Below are positions 7,566-15,596 of a DNA stretch of 64,000 nt, in pieces; the stretch's first letter is position 1, and every line of letters starts with the position of its first letter. The notes under the pieces are model-generated. The model was not told where the DNA came from. It saw nothing but the letters and a program-made list of their open reading frames with translations, and did not search any database. The stretch is taken from the NCBI GenBank assembly GCA_035384565.1, contig DAOOIT010000023.1, positions 17,653 to 81,652 of the forward strand. The letters run 5' to 3'. Source of the DNA: Planctomycetota bacterium (GTDB lineage Bacteria > Planctomycetota > PUPC01 > DSUN01). The position numbers were made by a program, and so were the translations under genes.

Positions 7566-9107
7566 TCACTTCTCTTTAGGGCCTTCGGCCGTGGGGGGCA
7601 GCGCCTCGAGAAGCGCCTTCGCCTCGGCCGCCGCGGGGGCGGTGGGGTATCGCGCGAGCAGCTCCCGGCAATGCATTGCTGCGATGTGCGGCTCCCGGCG
7701 GTCGCGGTGTGCCTTGGCCGCTGCCAGCAGCGTGGCGGCCTCGATGTCGCGCCGCCGGTTCGGGGCATCCTGGCGAGCCGCCTGGAGCGCCTGCGCCGCC
7801 TTCGTCACGGCCGCCTCGTGCGCACTGCCCCGGAGCGGCTCGGCAGCGCTCTCGATGGCCTTCTGGGCCGCGGCGAAGTCGCTCTCGACTCCCGTCAGTT
7901 CCGCTCGGCGGAGCGCGTCGAGAGCCACCTGGAGTTCCTCCCTGGCCTTGGCGTCAATCTCGGCGACTCGCTCGTGAGCCTTCAGGGCATCCGCCTGGCT
8001 GGCTCCAACAGCCTTCGCGAAGTCCTCCAGGCGTCGGATCGCCTCGCCGTATCGCTTTGCGCCGACCAGCGTCTCCGCCTCCGCCAGGGCCGCCTTCAGA
8101 CCCGCCGAACCCCCCGCCTGTGCGCCCGGGGACAGGCGTGTACTAGGGTCGGCTTTCCCGGACGGACTCTTGCCCTCCGGCAGTTCCCCAACCTTGGAGG
8201 GGACCGACGGGGCGGGCCGCTGCCTCCGCAGGATTCGCACGGCGTACACCGTGCCGAAGACGCCGGCTGCGAGCACGATGGCCGTAGCAAGGAGCGCAAT
8301 CCGCGTGCCCCGCCCGCTCCCTTCCTCGGCAGGCGCCTCGGGCTCCTCGGCGTGGTGCTCGTCGGTCGCCGTGTCGTCCGCGGCGCCCCGCGCCTCGTCC
8401 GTGGGGGCGAACCGCAACTCGTCCGGCTTCGGCAGGGTCGCTGTCGGGTGCCCGTCCGGCCCCGCCGCCCGCACCTCGATCAGCGTGTGCCCCAGTTGAA
8501 TCCTGTCGCCGGGCTTCAGGGGGCTCTGGGTCACGCGCTGGCCGTTCAGGAGCGTGCCGTTCCTGCTGCCAACGTCCGCCAGGATCAATCCCTCGGGCCC
8601 CTTTCGGATCTCGGCATGGCGGTTCGAGATGCCCGTGTCGAACAGGGCGATCTCGTTGTCGCGCCGACGCCGCCCGATCCTGGTCGTGGCGTGCGTGAGG
8701 GGGTGGGTCTGCCCCTTATTGGGGCCCGCCAGGAACACCAGGCAGAGGGCGGGACCCGTCGGCGGAGGCGGCGGAGGGGCGGCGGAAGGAGCGCCCTGCC
8801 CCGCCGCGCCTGCCGCCGGCGTGATGGCTTCCACGGTGATCCGCGTCGTGCCGATCAGAATCACGTCCCCTGCCTTGATCGGCCCTTCCCGCACCAGTTC
8901 GCCGTTCACTCGAGTGCCGTTGCGGCTGCCGAGATCGGTGATCTTGCATGAGCCATCGGGCGCCACCTCGAGCCGCGAGTGCCGGCGCGACATGCCATCA
9001 TCTGCCAGGCGCACCGTCGCCTCGGTTCCACGCCCGAGCGTGATGACCGGGCCCGGCACCTCGACGACGCGGCTCTCCCCTTTCCCCGACACGACGAGAC
9101 GCACCAT
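7566..9107 (-). CDS. Membrane protein with two FHA domains
   Basis: A 513-residue protein. FHA domain 1 spans about residues 20-92 (LGRGTEATVRL, SRRHSRLEV, DLGSRNGTRVNG). FHA domain 2 spans about 130-215 (IGRRRRDNEIAL, SNRHAEIR, DVGSRNGTLLNG). A Pro/Ala linker joins them, an acidic linker follows, and one transmembrane segment (near 287-309, RIALLATAIVLAAGVFGTVY) precedes a helical Ala-rich C-terminal region that may be TPR-like. FHA domains bind phosphothreonine, so this is probably a Ser/Thr-kinase pathway scaffold at the inner membrane. Transcribed from 9144-9171 together with the HAD-YvcK gene. Confidence 0.85.
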   Translation of the reverse strand: MVRLVVSGKGESRVVEVPGPVITLGRGTEATVRLADDGMSRRHSRLEVAPDGSCKITDLGSRNGTRVNGELVREGPIKAGDVILIGTTRITVEAITPAAGAAGQGAPSAAPPPPPPTGPALCLVFLAGPNKGQTHPLTHATTRIGRRRRDNEIALFDTGISNRHAEIRKGPEGLILADVGSRNGTLLNGQRVTQSPLKPGDRIQLGHTLIEVRAAGPDGHPTATLPKPDELRFAPTDEARGAADDTATDEHHAEEPEAPAEEGSGRGTRIALLATAIVLAAGVFGTVYAVRILRRQRPAPSVPSKVGELPEGKSPSGKADPSTRLSPGAQAGGSAGLKAALAEAETLVGAKRYGEAIRRLEDFAKAVGASQADALKAHERVAEIDAKAREELQVALDALRRAELTGVESDFAAAQKAIESAAEPLRGSAHEAAVTKAAQALQAARQDAPNRRRDIEAATLLAAAKAHRDRREPHIAAMHCRELLARYPTAPAAAEAKALLEALPPTAEGPKEK

Positions 9108-9143
9108 GGCAAGCCACCTCGACCAGGGCTCGCTCCCCGCCCC

Positions 9144-9171
9144 ATTATAGCAGGGCGCAACGCGAATGCAA
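9144..9171 (-). promoter_or_regulatory. Promoter for the FHA/HAD-YvcK operon
   Basis: Minus strand TTGCAT (9171-9166), 16-bp spacer, perfect TATAAT (9149-9144), about 30 bp upstream of the FHA start codon. Confidence 0.7.
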
Positions 9172-9188
9172 CGGCGGCAGAACCGCCG

Positions 9189-9217
9189 TTGACTCGCCTC
9201 GGCCGCCTGCGTATTCT
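9189..9217 (+). promoter_or_regulatory. Possible promoter for the HD-domain gene
   Basis: TTGACT, 17-bp spacer, TATTCT. It diverges from the FHA promoter and would give the HD gene a 5' UTR of nearly 390 nt containing hairpin repeat copy 2. Confidence 0.5.
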
Positions 9218-9351
9218 AAGCGATTGGGCTCTTCGGGGCTCGGCGATCTTGCCTCGACCGGCCGATGCAGGGGGGTGGACGTGTCCTCTCCTTGCGGACC
9301 CCGGGGTTGCTGGGGACGGCTCTGCCGAGTGCCTGGGGGGCGCACGCTGCC

Positions 9352-9466
9352 CATACTTGCTCAACCCTGAGGGGGGGAAGTGAGCAAGTATGGACAGAAT
9401 GGCGAGGATTAGCGATTCTCGCGCTTCCGGCCATTCCTGCTCATCTGCGGGATGAGCAAGTATGGG
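9352..9466 (+). repeat. Three-hairpin intergenic repeat, copy 2
   Basis: Hairpin 1: CATACTTGCTCA pairs perfectly with TGAGCAAGTATG. Central module: GGCGAGGATTAGCGATTCTC. Hairpin 2: GCTCATC with GATGAGC, then AAGTATGGGG. Compared with copy 1, the stem core changes from GATC to GCTC/GAGC on both sides, so pairing is kept. No gene was seen elsewhere in 9108-9615. Confidence 0.85.
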
Positions 9467-9615
9467 GGCGCGAAAGGACGGCAGCATGGCCAGCAAAGCA
9501 TGGGGCTGTGGGGGAGCGTCCCTGCCCCGCGAACGATCTGGAAGGCTCCTTCCGAGACAGGCTCTGAAGAGCCACTGGCCACTCAACATACCCGCACCCG
9601 ATAGGAGGCGGCCCC

Positions 9616-10173
9616 GTGATCACGCGCGATGAGGCATTCGCCCTGCTCTCCAGCCACGTCCAGGCGGGGACCCTGCGCAAACACTGCCTGGCCACCGAGG
9701 CGATTCTCCGGGCACTCGCCCGACGCCTGGGCGAGGACGAGGCCCTCTGGGGCATCGTGGGCTTGGTGCACGACTTGGACTTCGAGGCCACGGCCAACGC
9801 CCCGGCCGAACACACCAAGGCCACCTGCGACATCCTGCGCCCGCTCGGCTTCCCCGACCACGCCCTCCAGGCCGTCCGCGAGCACAATGCCGAGGCCCTC
9901 GGCATCCCCCGCGAATCCCGCCTCGGCATCGCCCTGGCCTGCGGCGAGACCCTCACGGGTCTCATCGTCGCCACGGCGCTCGTCATGCCCGACAAGAGAC
10001 TCGCCAGCGTCGCGGCCCGCTCCGTGCTCAAGCGAATGAAGAAGAAGGATTTCGCGCGCAACGTGAGCCGTGAGATCATCGGCGAATGCGAGCGGCTTGC
10101 TATCCCGCTCGAGGACTTCGTCCAGCTCTCCCTCACGGCGATGCAGGGAGTCGCGGGCGACCTGGGCCTGTAG
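9616..10173 (+). CDS. HD-domain hydrolase
   Basis: A 185-residue cytoplasmic HD-superfamily protein. Metal-site elements are visible: H in TLRKHCLATEA, the HD pair in GLVHDLDFE, and later His residues in PAEHTKA and VREHNAEA. Proteins of this short class are predicted phosphohydrolases acting on nucleotides or other phosphomonoesters; the substrate is unknown. GTG start with TAGGAGG about 9 nt upstream. Stands alone between the repeat copy and the NYN gene. Confidence 0.8.
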   Translation: MITRDEAFALLSSHVQAGTLRKHCLATEAILRALARRLGEDEALWGIVGLVHDLDFEATANAPAEHTKATCDILRPLGFPDHALQAVREHNAEALGIPRESRLGIALACGETLTGLIVATALVMPDKRLASVAARSVLKRMKKKDFARNVSREIIGECERLAIPLEDFVQLSLTAMQGVAGDLGL

Positions 10174-10257
10174 AAGACACAGGCATGTATGGAGCGGAGG
10201 CGTTCCGCCGCCCTGTCGGCGCGTGTCCAGCCGCATCCTTGTCAGCCCGGCGCCGGT

Positions 10258-10286
10258 TTGCGCGGCCCGGAACCTTCTGCTACAAT
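10258..10286 (+). promoter_or_regulatory. Promoter for the NYN-domain gene
   Basis: TTGCGC, 17-bp spacer, TACAAT; 5' UTR of about 95 nt. Confidence 0.65.
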
Positions 10287-10387
10287 AGGTCCTATAGGTT
10301 GGAGCCCTCGCGCCGGGCCCCGCGGGAGCGCGCTGGCGCGGCGGCCATTACGCACTGGCGGCTGGTCCCCTCACGACAGGAAGGACG

Positions 10388-11146
10388 ATGATGAGCGTTA
10401 CGTACCCCTCGCAGCGAGTGGCGGTGCTGGTGGACGTTCAGAACATGTTCTACTCGGCCTACGATTGCTTTCGCGGCCGGTTGAACTACAAGAAGCTCCT
10501 CGACACGGCAGCGGCCGGCCGCCACGTCGTTCGCGCCCTCGCCTACGCGATGCGCGATGGCAACAACCAGAACTCCTTCTTCACCATGCTGCGCGAGGTC
10601 GGCTACGAGTTGCGCACCAAGGAGCCCCGCGTGCGCCCCGACGGCACGCGCAAGGGCGGCTGGGACATCGGGATCACGATTGACGCGCTGATGCTGGCCC
10701 CCAAGGTGGACGTGGTCGCGCTCGTGAGCGGCGACGGCGACTTCGTGGAGCTGGTGCACGCGCTGCGCACCCTAGGCGTTCGCACGGAGGTCTACGCCTT
10801 CGAGCGCAGCGTGGGCCGCGAGCTACGCGATGTAGCCGATCTCTTCACTCCCATCGGCGAGGAGATGATCTTCCGCGACGCGCGGGCCGATGCCGAGCCC
10901 TATGCAGCGGCGCCCGAGCCCGCGCCCCAGCCCAGGCCCGCGGCGCCCACCCGCCCACCGGCGCCTGCCCAACCGGTCCGCACGCCGCCGCCCCCCGCCC
11001 CGCCGCGCATCTCCAGCTTCGGCGCCGGCATCCTCAACGATGAACCCCAGGAGGAGGCCCCCGCACCTCCGCCCCGCCCATCCCGGGCGCGCAGCCGCAG
11101 TTCGCCCAGCTTCCTGGACCGCCTCGAGGCCGAGGACGAGGCTTGA
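10388..11146 (+). CDS. NYN-domain (LabA/DUF88-like) nuclease-like protein
   Basis: A 252-residue protein whose first 165 residues form a NYN domain, a PIN-like ribonuclease fold. Motifs: AVLVDVQNMFYSAY (D16, N19), GWDIGITIDALMLA and ALVSGDGDFVELV. The acidic positions of the metal site are all present, so it is probably an RNase of unknown target. The rest is an Ala/Pro-rich low-complexity tail with a short basic stretch (RPSRARSRSSPS), likely disordered. Two ATGs in a row begin the frame; the second (10391) has better spacing from AGGAAGG. A separate small gene follows on the opposite strand, so it is probably monocistronic. Confidence 0.82.
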   Translation: MMSVTYPSQRVAVLVDVQNMFYSAYDCFRGRLNYKKLLDTAAAGRHVVRALAYAMRDGNNQNSFFTMLREVGYELRTKEPRVRPDGTRKGGWDIGITIDALMLAPKVDVVALVSGDGDFVELVHALRTLGVRTEVYAFERSVGRELRDVADLFTPIGEEMIFRDARADAEPYAAAPEPAPQPRPAAPTRPPAPAQPVRTPPPPAPPRISSFGAGILNDEPQEEAPAPPPRPSRARSRSSPSFLDRLEAEDEA

Positions 11147-11192
11147 TCTTCCGCCATGCGGCGCCGCGCCTCCTCGGCCGCGGCCTCGGCGC

Positions 11193-11720
11193 CTATTTGG
11201 CTTGCGCCTTGGCCTCGGGCGCGGCCTTGACCTCGGGCGTGGCTTTCGCCTCCTCGGCGGTAAGCACCTGAAGCGTGTCGCCGACCTCGATGCGCTTGGC
11301 CGCAATGGTGCCGGGTGGCAGCTCCAGCGTGCTGTGGGCTCTGCGGCTCGACCGGTTCAGCGTCCCGGGCGGCACGTCCGGATAGACGGCCACCACCCGC
11401 ATCTCGCGGTCCAGAAACACCACATCCAGGGCGAACTTCATGCCCACCATGTGGATCGCGTAGCAGGGCGTCAGCAGCATCCCTTCGCCCGGCTCGATGC
11501 TGGCGCGGCCCAGGAAGCCCTTGCGGCGCGTCTCGAACGTGTCGGCGATGGCCAGGCGCGAGGCCACGACGTTGCCCTTCGTGAGGTTGCGGCAGACCAT
11601 GGACGGCGGGTCCTGCTTGGCATCCGGTTCTTTGGCAGCGCGCGGCTCCTGCGCCTTCTCGCCTGCCGCGCACAGCACAGCGACAAGCCACAGCCCCAGG
11701 CATCTCCACGCGGTTGCCAC
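11193..11720 (-). CDS. Exported DUF192 protein
   Basis: About 175 residues. A hydrophobic N-terminus (CLGLWLVAVLCAAGEK) looks like a signal peptide, followed by a charged linker and a DUF192 domain (about residues 50-155): RKGFLGRASIEPGEGMLL, then CYAIHMVGMKFALDVVFLD, VVAVYPDVPPGTLNRSSRRA and LELPPGTIAAKRIEVGD. This is a well-conserved exported bacterial and archaeal family with no established activity. A Lys/Ala/Glu tail ends the chain. The start is uncertain: GTG at 11720 or at 11729, in a frame open further upstream. Convergent with the NYN gene. Confidence 0.78.
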   Translation of the reverse strand: MATAWRCLGLWLVAVLCAAGEKAQEPRAAKEPDAKQDPPSMVCRNLTKGNVVASRLAIADTFETRRKGFLGRASIEPGEGMLLTPCYAIHMVGMKFALDVVFLDREMRVVAVYPDVPPGTLNRSSRRAHSTLELPPGTIAAKRIEVGDTLQVLTAEEAKATPEVKAAPEAKAQAK

Positions 11721-11882
11721 TTCCCACACCCCCGTAGGGTGCGCATGCTTGCACACCTTCCCAGTCCCGCGTGCGGGTACGCACGCCCTCCAATATTGTA
11801 GCATCCGCCCCACGCCTTGCAACATGCCGTCGCGCGCGCTGGAGTCGCCGCAGCCAGTGCGCCTCTCCCGAGGGGACCGCCG

Positions 11883-12027
11883 CTGAAGCGTCGGGCTCTC
11901 CCCGGGCATCTGGGCGCCGGCGTCGCGGCGCTCGCCCTCGCCTACGTCAAGCGGCCGTCCATGAACTGTACGACCCAGAGAAGGACCCCACCGAGCTCGG
12001 GAATGTGGCCGAGCGGGCCGAGCCCCC
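11883..12027 (+). pseudogene. Sulfatase relic with the whole catalytic core deleted
   Basis: From 11883 one frame reads LKRRALPGHLGAGVAALALA, which looks like a twin-arginine signal of an exported planctomycete enzyme, with GAGGGG just upstream and CTG where a start codon would sit. From 11957, in another frame, the sequence reads VHELYDPEKDPTELGNVAER, the hallmark C-terminal motif of type I sulfatases. The two ends are only about 12 nt apart, so roughly 400 codons are missing and the frame is shifted. Identification is by motif recognition only. Confidence 0.55.
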
Positions 12028-12036
12028 GTATTGGTC

Positions 12037-12065
12037 TTGTCAACACGGCGCGAAGCTGCTATCAT
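12037..12065 (+). promoter_or_regulatory. Promoter directly abutting a start codon (leaderless candidate)
   Basis: TTGTCA, 17-bp spacer, TATCAT ending at 12065. The predicted transcription start (about 12072) falls at the ATG at 12073, and no ribosome-binding site precedes that ATG. Confidence 0.5.
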
Positions 12066-12072
12066 TTGGGTC

Positions 12073-13047
12073 ATGCGGCTGTCACATCGCACACGGCTGG
12101 GCTGGCATCGTTTCCTGTTGGGCTGCGCCGTGCTGGGGGCAGTGGCCGTGTCGCACACCGCGGCGGGCGAGGCCGAGCCGGACGCCACAGCCAGAGTCCT
12201 CGTGCCCGGCCTCGACCTCGAAATCGTGGCCACAACGGCTCTGCGCTTCACCCCCGACCACACCCGCACCTATGCGGCGCGCCTGGCCGACGCCGCCCGC
12301 CAGCTCTTCGATTCCGGCGGCAGCACTCCCCCCGGCAACCCCGAGCCCACCTATCGCGTTCTGGTCGAACACGCGGGCACCATCGAGCTCGGCAGCACGC
12401 CCTACGTCCTGGCCACGCGCGGCCGCGTGTTCCGCGAAGGCGAATTCAGCGGTGGCGAAGAGCGCCGCTGGTTCCTGCGCGTCAAGCGCGACTGCGTGGT
12501 GCGCTTCAGCGTCATGCGCCGCTCCGGCGACGCCTTCGTGGTGCCGATCCAGGCCGTTCTCAAGGAGCCGCCTACCCCCGACGAGGAGGCCTACGGCGGC
12601 GTCGAGATCGCCGCCGCCGTGCGCACGGCCTCCGACGCCAAGCCCTGGTGCCCCCTCACGCGCGACGAGGCCAGGGCCAAAGCCCTCGCCGCCCTCGTGC
12701 CCCCGGCCCAGAGGCTCCAACTCCAGATCGCCCGCCAACTGGTCGAGGTCCGCACCACCCGCCTCGTGCCGCCTACGAGCCCCTCAGGCAACGCCGCTGC
12801 CCAGTGGGCGCTCCTGCCTGCCGAAGTCACCCTCGCCAATCTCGCGCCCTGGGTGCTCCTCCACGCCAGAGTCAGGACCCCGGCCAAGAGCCCGCGCGGA
12901 CGCGGCCTCTATGCCGTCGAGGCCGACCTCTCGGGCGCCGTACCTCCCGGCAAGGACAAGCTGGTTCACGGACGGGCCTCCGAGGTCCCCCGCGACGAGT
13001 CCCCGCCCCCCCAGGAGATCACCGAGCTTCGCTGGGCGCTCAAGTAG
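12073..13047 (+). CDS. Exported protein of unknown function
   Basis: A 324-residue protein. A long signal peptide (RTRLGWHRFLLGCAVLGAVA) is followed by a mature region starting near AGEAEPDA. The body alternates beta-strand-like segments (VLVPGLDLEIVATTALRF, YRVLVEHAGTIELG, VVRFSVMRRSGDAFVVPIQA) with a helical, Arg-rich stretch. No catalytic motif or known family was recognised. There is no Shine-Dalgarno sequence, and the promoter spacing suggests a leaderless mRNA. The frame is open 14 codons upstream to 12031, but the promoter position argues against starts before 12073. Confidence 0.6.
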   Translation: MRLSHRTRLGWHRFLLGCAVLGAVAVSHTAAGEAEPDATARVLVPGLDLEIVATTALRFTPDHTRTYAARLADAARQLFDSGGSTPPGNPEPTYRVLVEHAGTIELGSTPYVLATRGRVFREGEFSGGEERRWFLRVKRDCVVRFSVMRRSGDAFVVPIQAVLKEPPTPDEEAYGGVEIAAAVRTASDAKPWCPLTRDEARAKALAALVPPAQRLQLQIARQLVEVRTTRLVPPTSPSGNAAAQWALLPAEVTLANLAPWVLLHARVRTPAKSPRGRGLYAVEADLSGAVPPGKDKLVHGRASEVPRDESPPPQEITELRWALK

Positions 13048-13061
13048 CACACAAGACCCGT

Positions 13062-13170
13062 GCCAACGGACACTACGGACAAGATGGACGGTACGGCCTG
13101 CCCCGCAATGCGCCCACGCGTGGTTGAGTCCACGGTGTCTATCGTATCCATTCTGTCCGTCATGCCCCTG
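13062..13170. repeat. Inverted arms of short ACGGACA-type repeats
   Basis: Left arm carries imperfect direct units (ACGGACACT, ACGGACAAG, ATGGACGGT). After a spacer the right arm carries the complementary theme (TCCACGGTGTCTATCG, TATCCATTCTGTCCGTC). The arms can pair imperfectly. They fill the gap between two plus-strand genes. Confidence 0.55.
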
Positions 13171-13181
13171 AGGAGCCCGTC

Positions 13182-13997
13182 ATGCCTGCCACCGTCGTCG
13201 CCACGCAGCTCTACGGTTGGACACAGCCCGAGAACTTCCCCAACCGCCCGCCGCTCATGGAGCGGCTTGACGAGGCGTTCGCCGCCATCAAGCGTGCCGG
13301 CATAGACAACGTGGAGGGCGACACGGCCATGGCCGCCGACCCGCGCTTCACCGCCGCCCTCGAGCGCCACAAGCTCGGCTTCCCGGCTTCCTACAGCGGC
13401 GGCACCTTCCACATCGAGGACGAAGCCCCCAAGTCCATCGCCGCCATGGTTGCCAATGCCAGGGTGGCGAAGGAGCTCGGCGTGCGCGTCATCAACTGCA
13501 ACCCCGCCGTCAAACCTGGCGGCGCCGAGAAGACCGACGAGGAACTCGCCACCCAGGCCAAGTGGCTCGACGCTTGCGGCGACGAGCTCCGCGCCCTCGG
13601 CATCCGCTTCGCCCTGCACAACCACTCGCCCGAAATGCGCTCCGCCGCACGCGAAGTGCATTCGTGGATGAGCGGCACCGACCCTGCGAACGTCTGGTTC
13701 AACGCCGACGTCGAATGGATCCGCCACGGCGGCGGCGACCCCGTGGCCCTGCTCGAGGTCTACGGCCGCCGCACCGCCTCGCTCCACGTGCGCGATGCGA
13801 TCGGCACCACCTGGGTGCAGGCCCTCGGAGAGGGCGACATAGACTTTCCCGCCATCGCGGCCGTCCTTAAGCGCAAGGGATTCGCCGGTCCCATCTCCAT
13901 CGAGCACGCCACGATGCAAGGGACCCAGATCACTCGTAGCTTTGAGGAGAATCACAGGATCAGCCGCGACTTCATCCGCCGCGTCTTCGGTGTGTGA
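13182..13997 (+). CDS. Sugar-phosphate isomerase/epimerase-like TIM barrel protein
   Basis: A 271-residue protein of the xylose-isomerase-like (AP endonuclease 2) superfamily without a signal peptide. Barrel and metal-site elements: AGIDNVEGDTAMAADP near the N-terminus, GVRVINCNPAVK, FALHNHSPEMRS (His), VWFNADVEWIRHGG (Asp), LHVRDAIGTTW and PISIEHATM (Glu). These proteins isomerise or epimerise sugars, inositols or related keto acids; the substrate cannot be read from sequence. It stands alone after the exported protein. Its stop lies 8 bp before the methyltransferase ATG, so the two may be co-transcribed. Confidence 0.8.
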   Translation: MPATVVATQLYGWTQPENFPNRPPLMERLDEAFAAIKRAGIDNVEGDTAMAADPRFTAALERHKLGFPASYSGGTFHIEDEAPKSIAAMVANARVAKELGVRVINCNPAVKPGGAEKTDEELATQAKWLDACGDELRALGIRFALHNHSPEMRSAAREVHSWMSGTDPANVWFNADVEWIRHGGGDPVALLEVYGRRTASLHVRDAIGTTWVQALGEGDIDFPAIAAVLKRKGFAGPISIEHATMQGTQITRSFEENHRISRDFIRRVFGV

Positions 13998-14004
13998 CCC
14001 ACCG

Positions 14005-15363
14005 ATGCGAAGGGACTTCAGCACCATCCAGCTCGACATCTCCTGGTCTTTCGCCGAGTGCACCGCGCGCGAGACGGGCTACATCACCCACGGCTACCAC
14101 CGCTACCCGGCCAAGTTCATTCCGCAGGTAGCGGCGCGCCTCATCCGCGAGCACTCGGCGCCGGGCGACGTCGTGCTCGACCCCTTCATGGGTTCCGGCA
14201 CCACGCTGGTCGAGGCCCTGGTGGCGGGCCGGCGGGCGCGCGGCTGCGACCTCAATCCCGCCGCCCTCATTGCCGCGCGTGCCAAGACCACGCCCATCGC
14301 GCCCGACCGCCTGCACGTCGCCCTCCGCCGCTTCGAGCAGCGCCTCGCCTGGCTGACCGAGGAGCGCCGCGGCCCCACCCTCTTCCCCCCACCCGAGCCC
14401 ATCCTGCCCCTGAATCGGGAGCGCCTCGACTGGTGGTTCCCCCGCGGCCAACAGCGATCGCTCGGCACCATCCTGGCCCTCATCGAGGCCGAGGAGGACC
14501 CCGCCATCCGCGCCTTCCTGCGCTGCGCGTTTTCGCACACCCTCAAGACCGCCTCCTACTGGCTCATGAAGAGCAGCAAACCCACCCGCGACAGGGCTAA
14601 ACTCGCCCTCGGCGTCCCCGACCCTGTGCGCCCACTGCTGCGCCACTTGCGGAAAATGCAGCGGGCCAACCTCGTCTTCTGGCACACCGTGCCCGATGCC
14701 CTCCGCTGCAGACCCCAGCGCGCCTGCGACCTGCGACTAGCCGACGCCCGCCGCCTGCCCTGGAGCGCCCGGAGCGTCGCCCTGGTGGTCACAAGCCCTC
14801 CGTACGTAACCTCTTACGAATACGCCGACCTGCACGAGCTGACCACCCTGTGGCTCGGCCACACCGTTGAAGAAGGCGGGCCCCGTCGTCGCGAGACCCG
14901 GGACAGGGACCTCCCGCCCGCAGTCCCTCCCCTCGTGAAGGCTGGCTTCATTGGCTCGGCTGCTGCGCGCAGCCGCGAGCGCGCCGAGGCCGATAGCCCG
15001 CTCGCCCGCGAGATCGTCGCCGCGCTGCGCCTGCGTAGCCTGGCCAAGGCCGAGGAGGTGCGCCAGTACTTCCTCGATATGCAGACCGCCTTCCGGCAGA
15101 TGCGCCGCGTGCTCAGGCCAGGCGGCACCCTGTGCGACGTCATCGGCAACACCGCCCTCGATGGCGTGCCCATCCTCAACGCACAGGTCCACGTCGAACT
15201 CCTTGAACATCTTGGGCTTACGCTGGTGGATGTCGTCAAACGGGCTATCCCCGTCAAGACCCTGCCCCAGGTGCGCAACCCCCAGAGCGGCAAGTTCACC
15301 TCCGACAAGGGCTCTGCCGTCCACGCCTACCCCGAGGAGTTCATCCTCATCGCACGCAAGTGA
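14005..15363 (+). CDS. Solitary DNA methyltransferase (N4-cytosine/N6-adenine class)
   Basis: A 452-residue protein with the two defining amino-methyltransferase motifs: SAM-binding DPFMGSGTTLVEAL (from residue 59) and catalytic TSPPY (from residue 263, VVTSPPYVTSYEYADLHEL). About 200 residues lie between them and probably include the target-recognition part. The protein ends with a Rossmann-type strand pattern (RRVLRPGGTLCDVIGNT). TSPPY slightly favours N4-cytosine, but this is not decisive. No restriction endonuclease, specificity subunit or antirestriction gene is adjacent, so it may be an orphan regulator or the remains of a restriction-modification system. The ORF is open upstream, but ATG 14005 follows the isomerase stop closely. 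Confidence 0.8.
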   Translation: MRRDFSTIQLDISWSFAECTARETGYITHGYHRYPAKFIPQVAARLIREHSAPGDVVLDPFMGSGTTLVEALVAGRRARGCDLNPAALIAARAKTTPIAPDRLHVALRRFEQRLAWLTEERRGPTLFPPPEPILPLNRERLDWWFPRGQQRSLGTILALIEAEEDPAIRAFLRCAFSHTLKTASYWLMKSSKPTRDRAKLALGVPDPVRPLLRHLRKMQRANLVFWHTVPDALRCRPQRACDLRLADARRLPWSARSVALVVTSPPYVTSYEYADLHELTTLWLGHTVEEGGPRRRETRDRDLPPAVPPLVKAGFIGSAAARSRERAEADSPLAREIVAALRLRSLAKAEEVRQYFLDMQTAFRQMRRVLRPGGTLCDVIGNTALDGVPILNAQVHVELLEHLGLTLVDVVKRAIPVKTLPQVRNPQSGKFTSDKGSAVHAYPEEFILIARK

Positions 15364-15392
15364 ACCCAAGAAACAGACCTCGCGGGGAAGCA

Positions 15393-15480
15393 CGGACATA
15401 GATGGACGCCAACGGGCACCAGGGTCTGGCCGTACGCATCAGCGTCGGTATCTGTCCTCATCGGTCCATGTCGGTCTGTG
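15393..15480. repeat. Imperfect inverted repeat around CACGGACATAGATGGAC
   Basis: CACGGACATAGATGGAC near the start and GGTCCATGTCGGTCTGTGG near the end are imperfect reverse complements, separated by about 50 nt. Same theme as 13062-13170. The 233-nt gap between the methyltransferase and mfd holds no gene. Confidence 0.5.
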
Positions 15481-15596
15481 GAACGCCTCTTCCGCGCCCA
15501 CCCGAGGGAGCAACTCCCCTTGCCTGCGGGCGGTGCAGTATGTGGTCAATGCACGCAGTCTCTCTATGGGGCAGAGAGACCGCCGAGATTGCAGAC

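Noticed and set aside
14005..15363. Complete restriction-modification system
   Set aside because: The flanking genes are an isomerase and mfd; no endonuclease is present.
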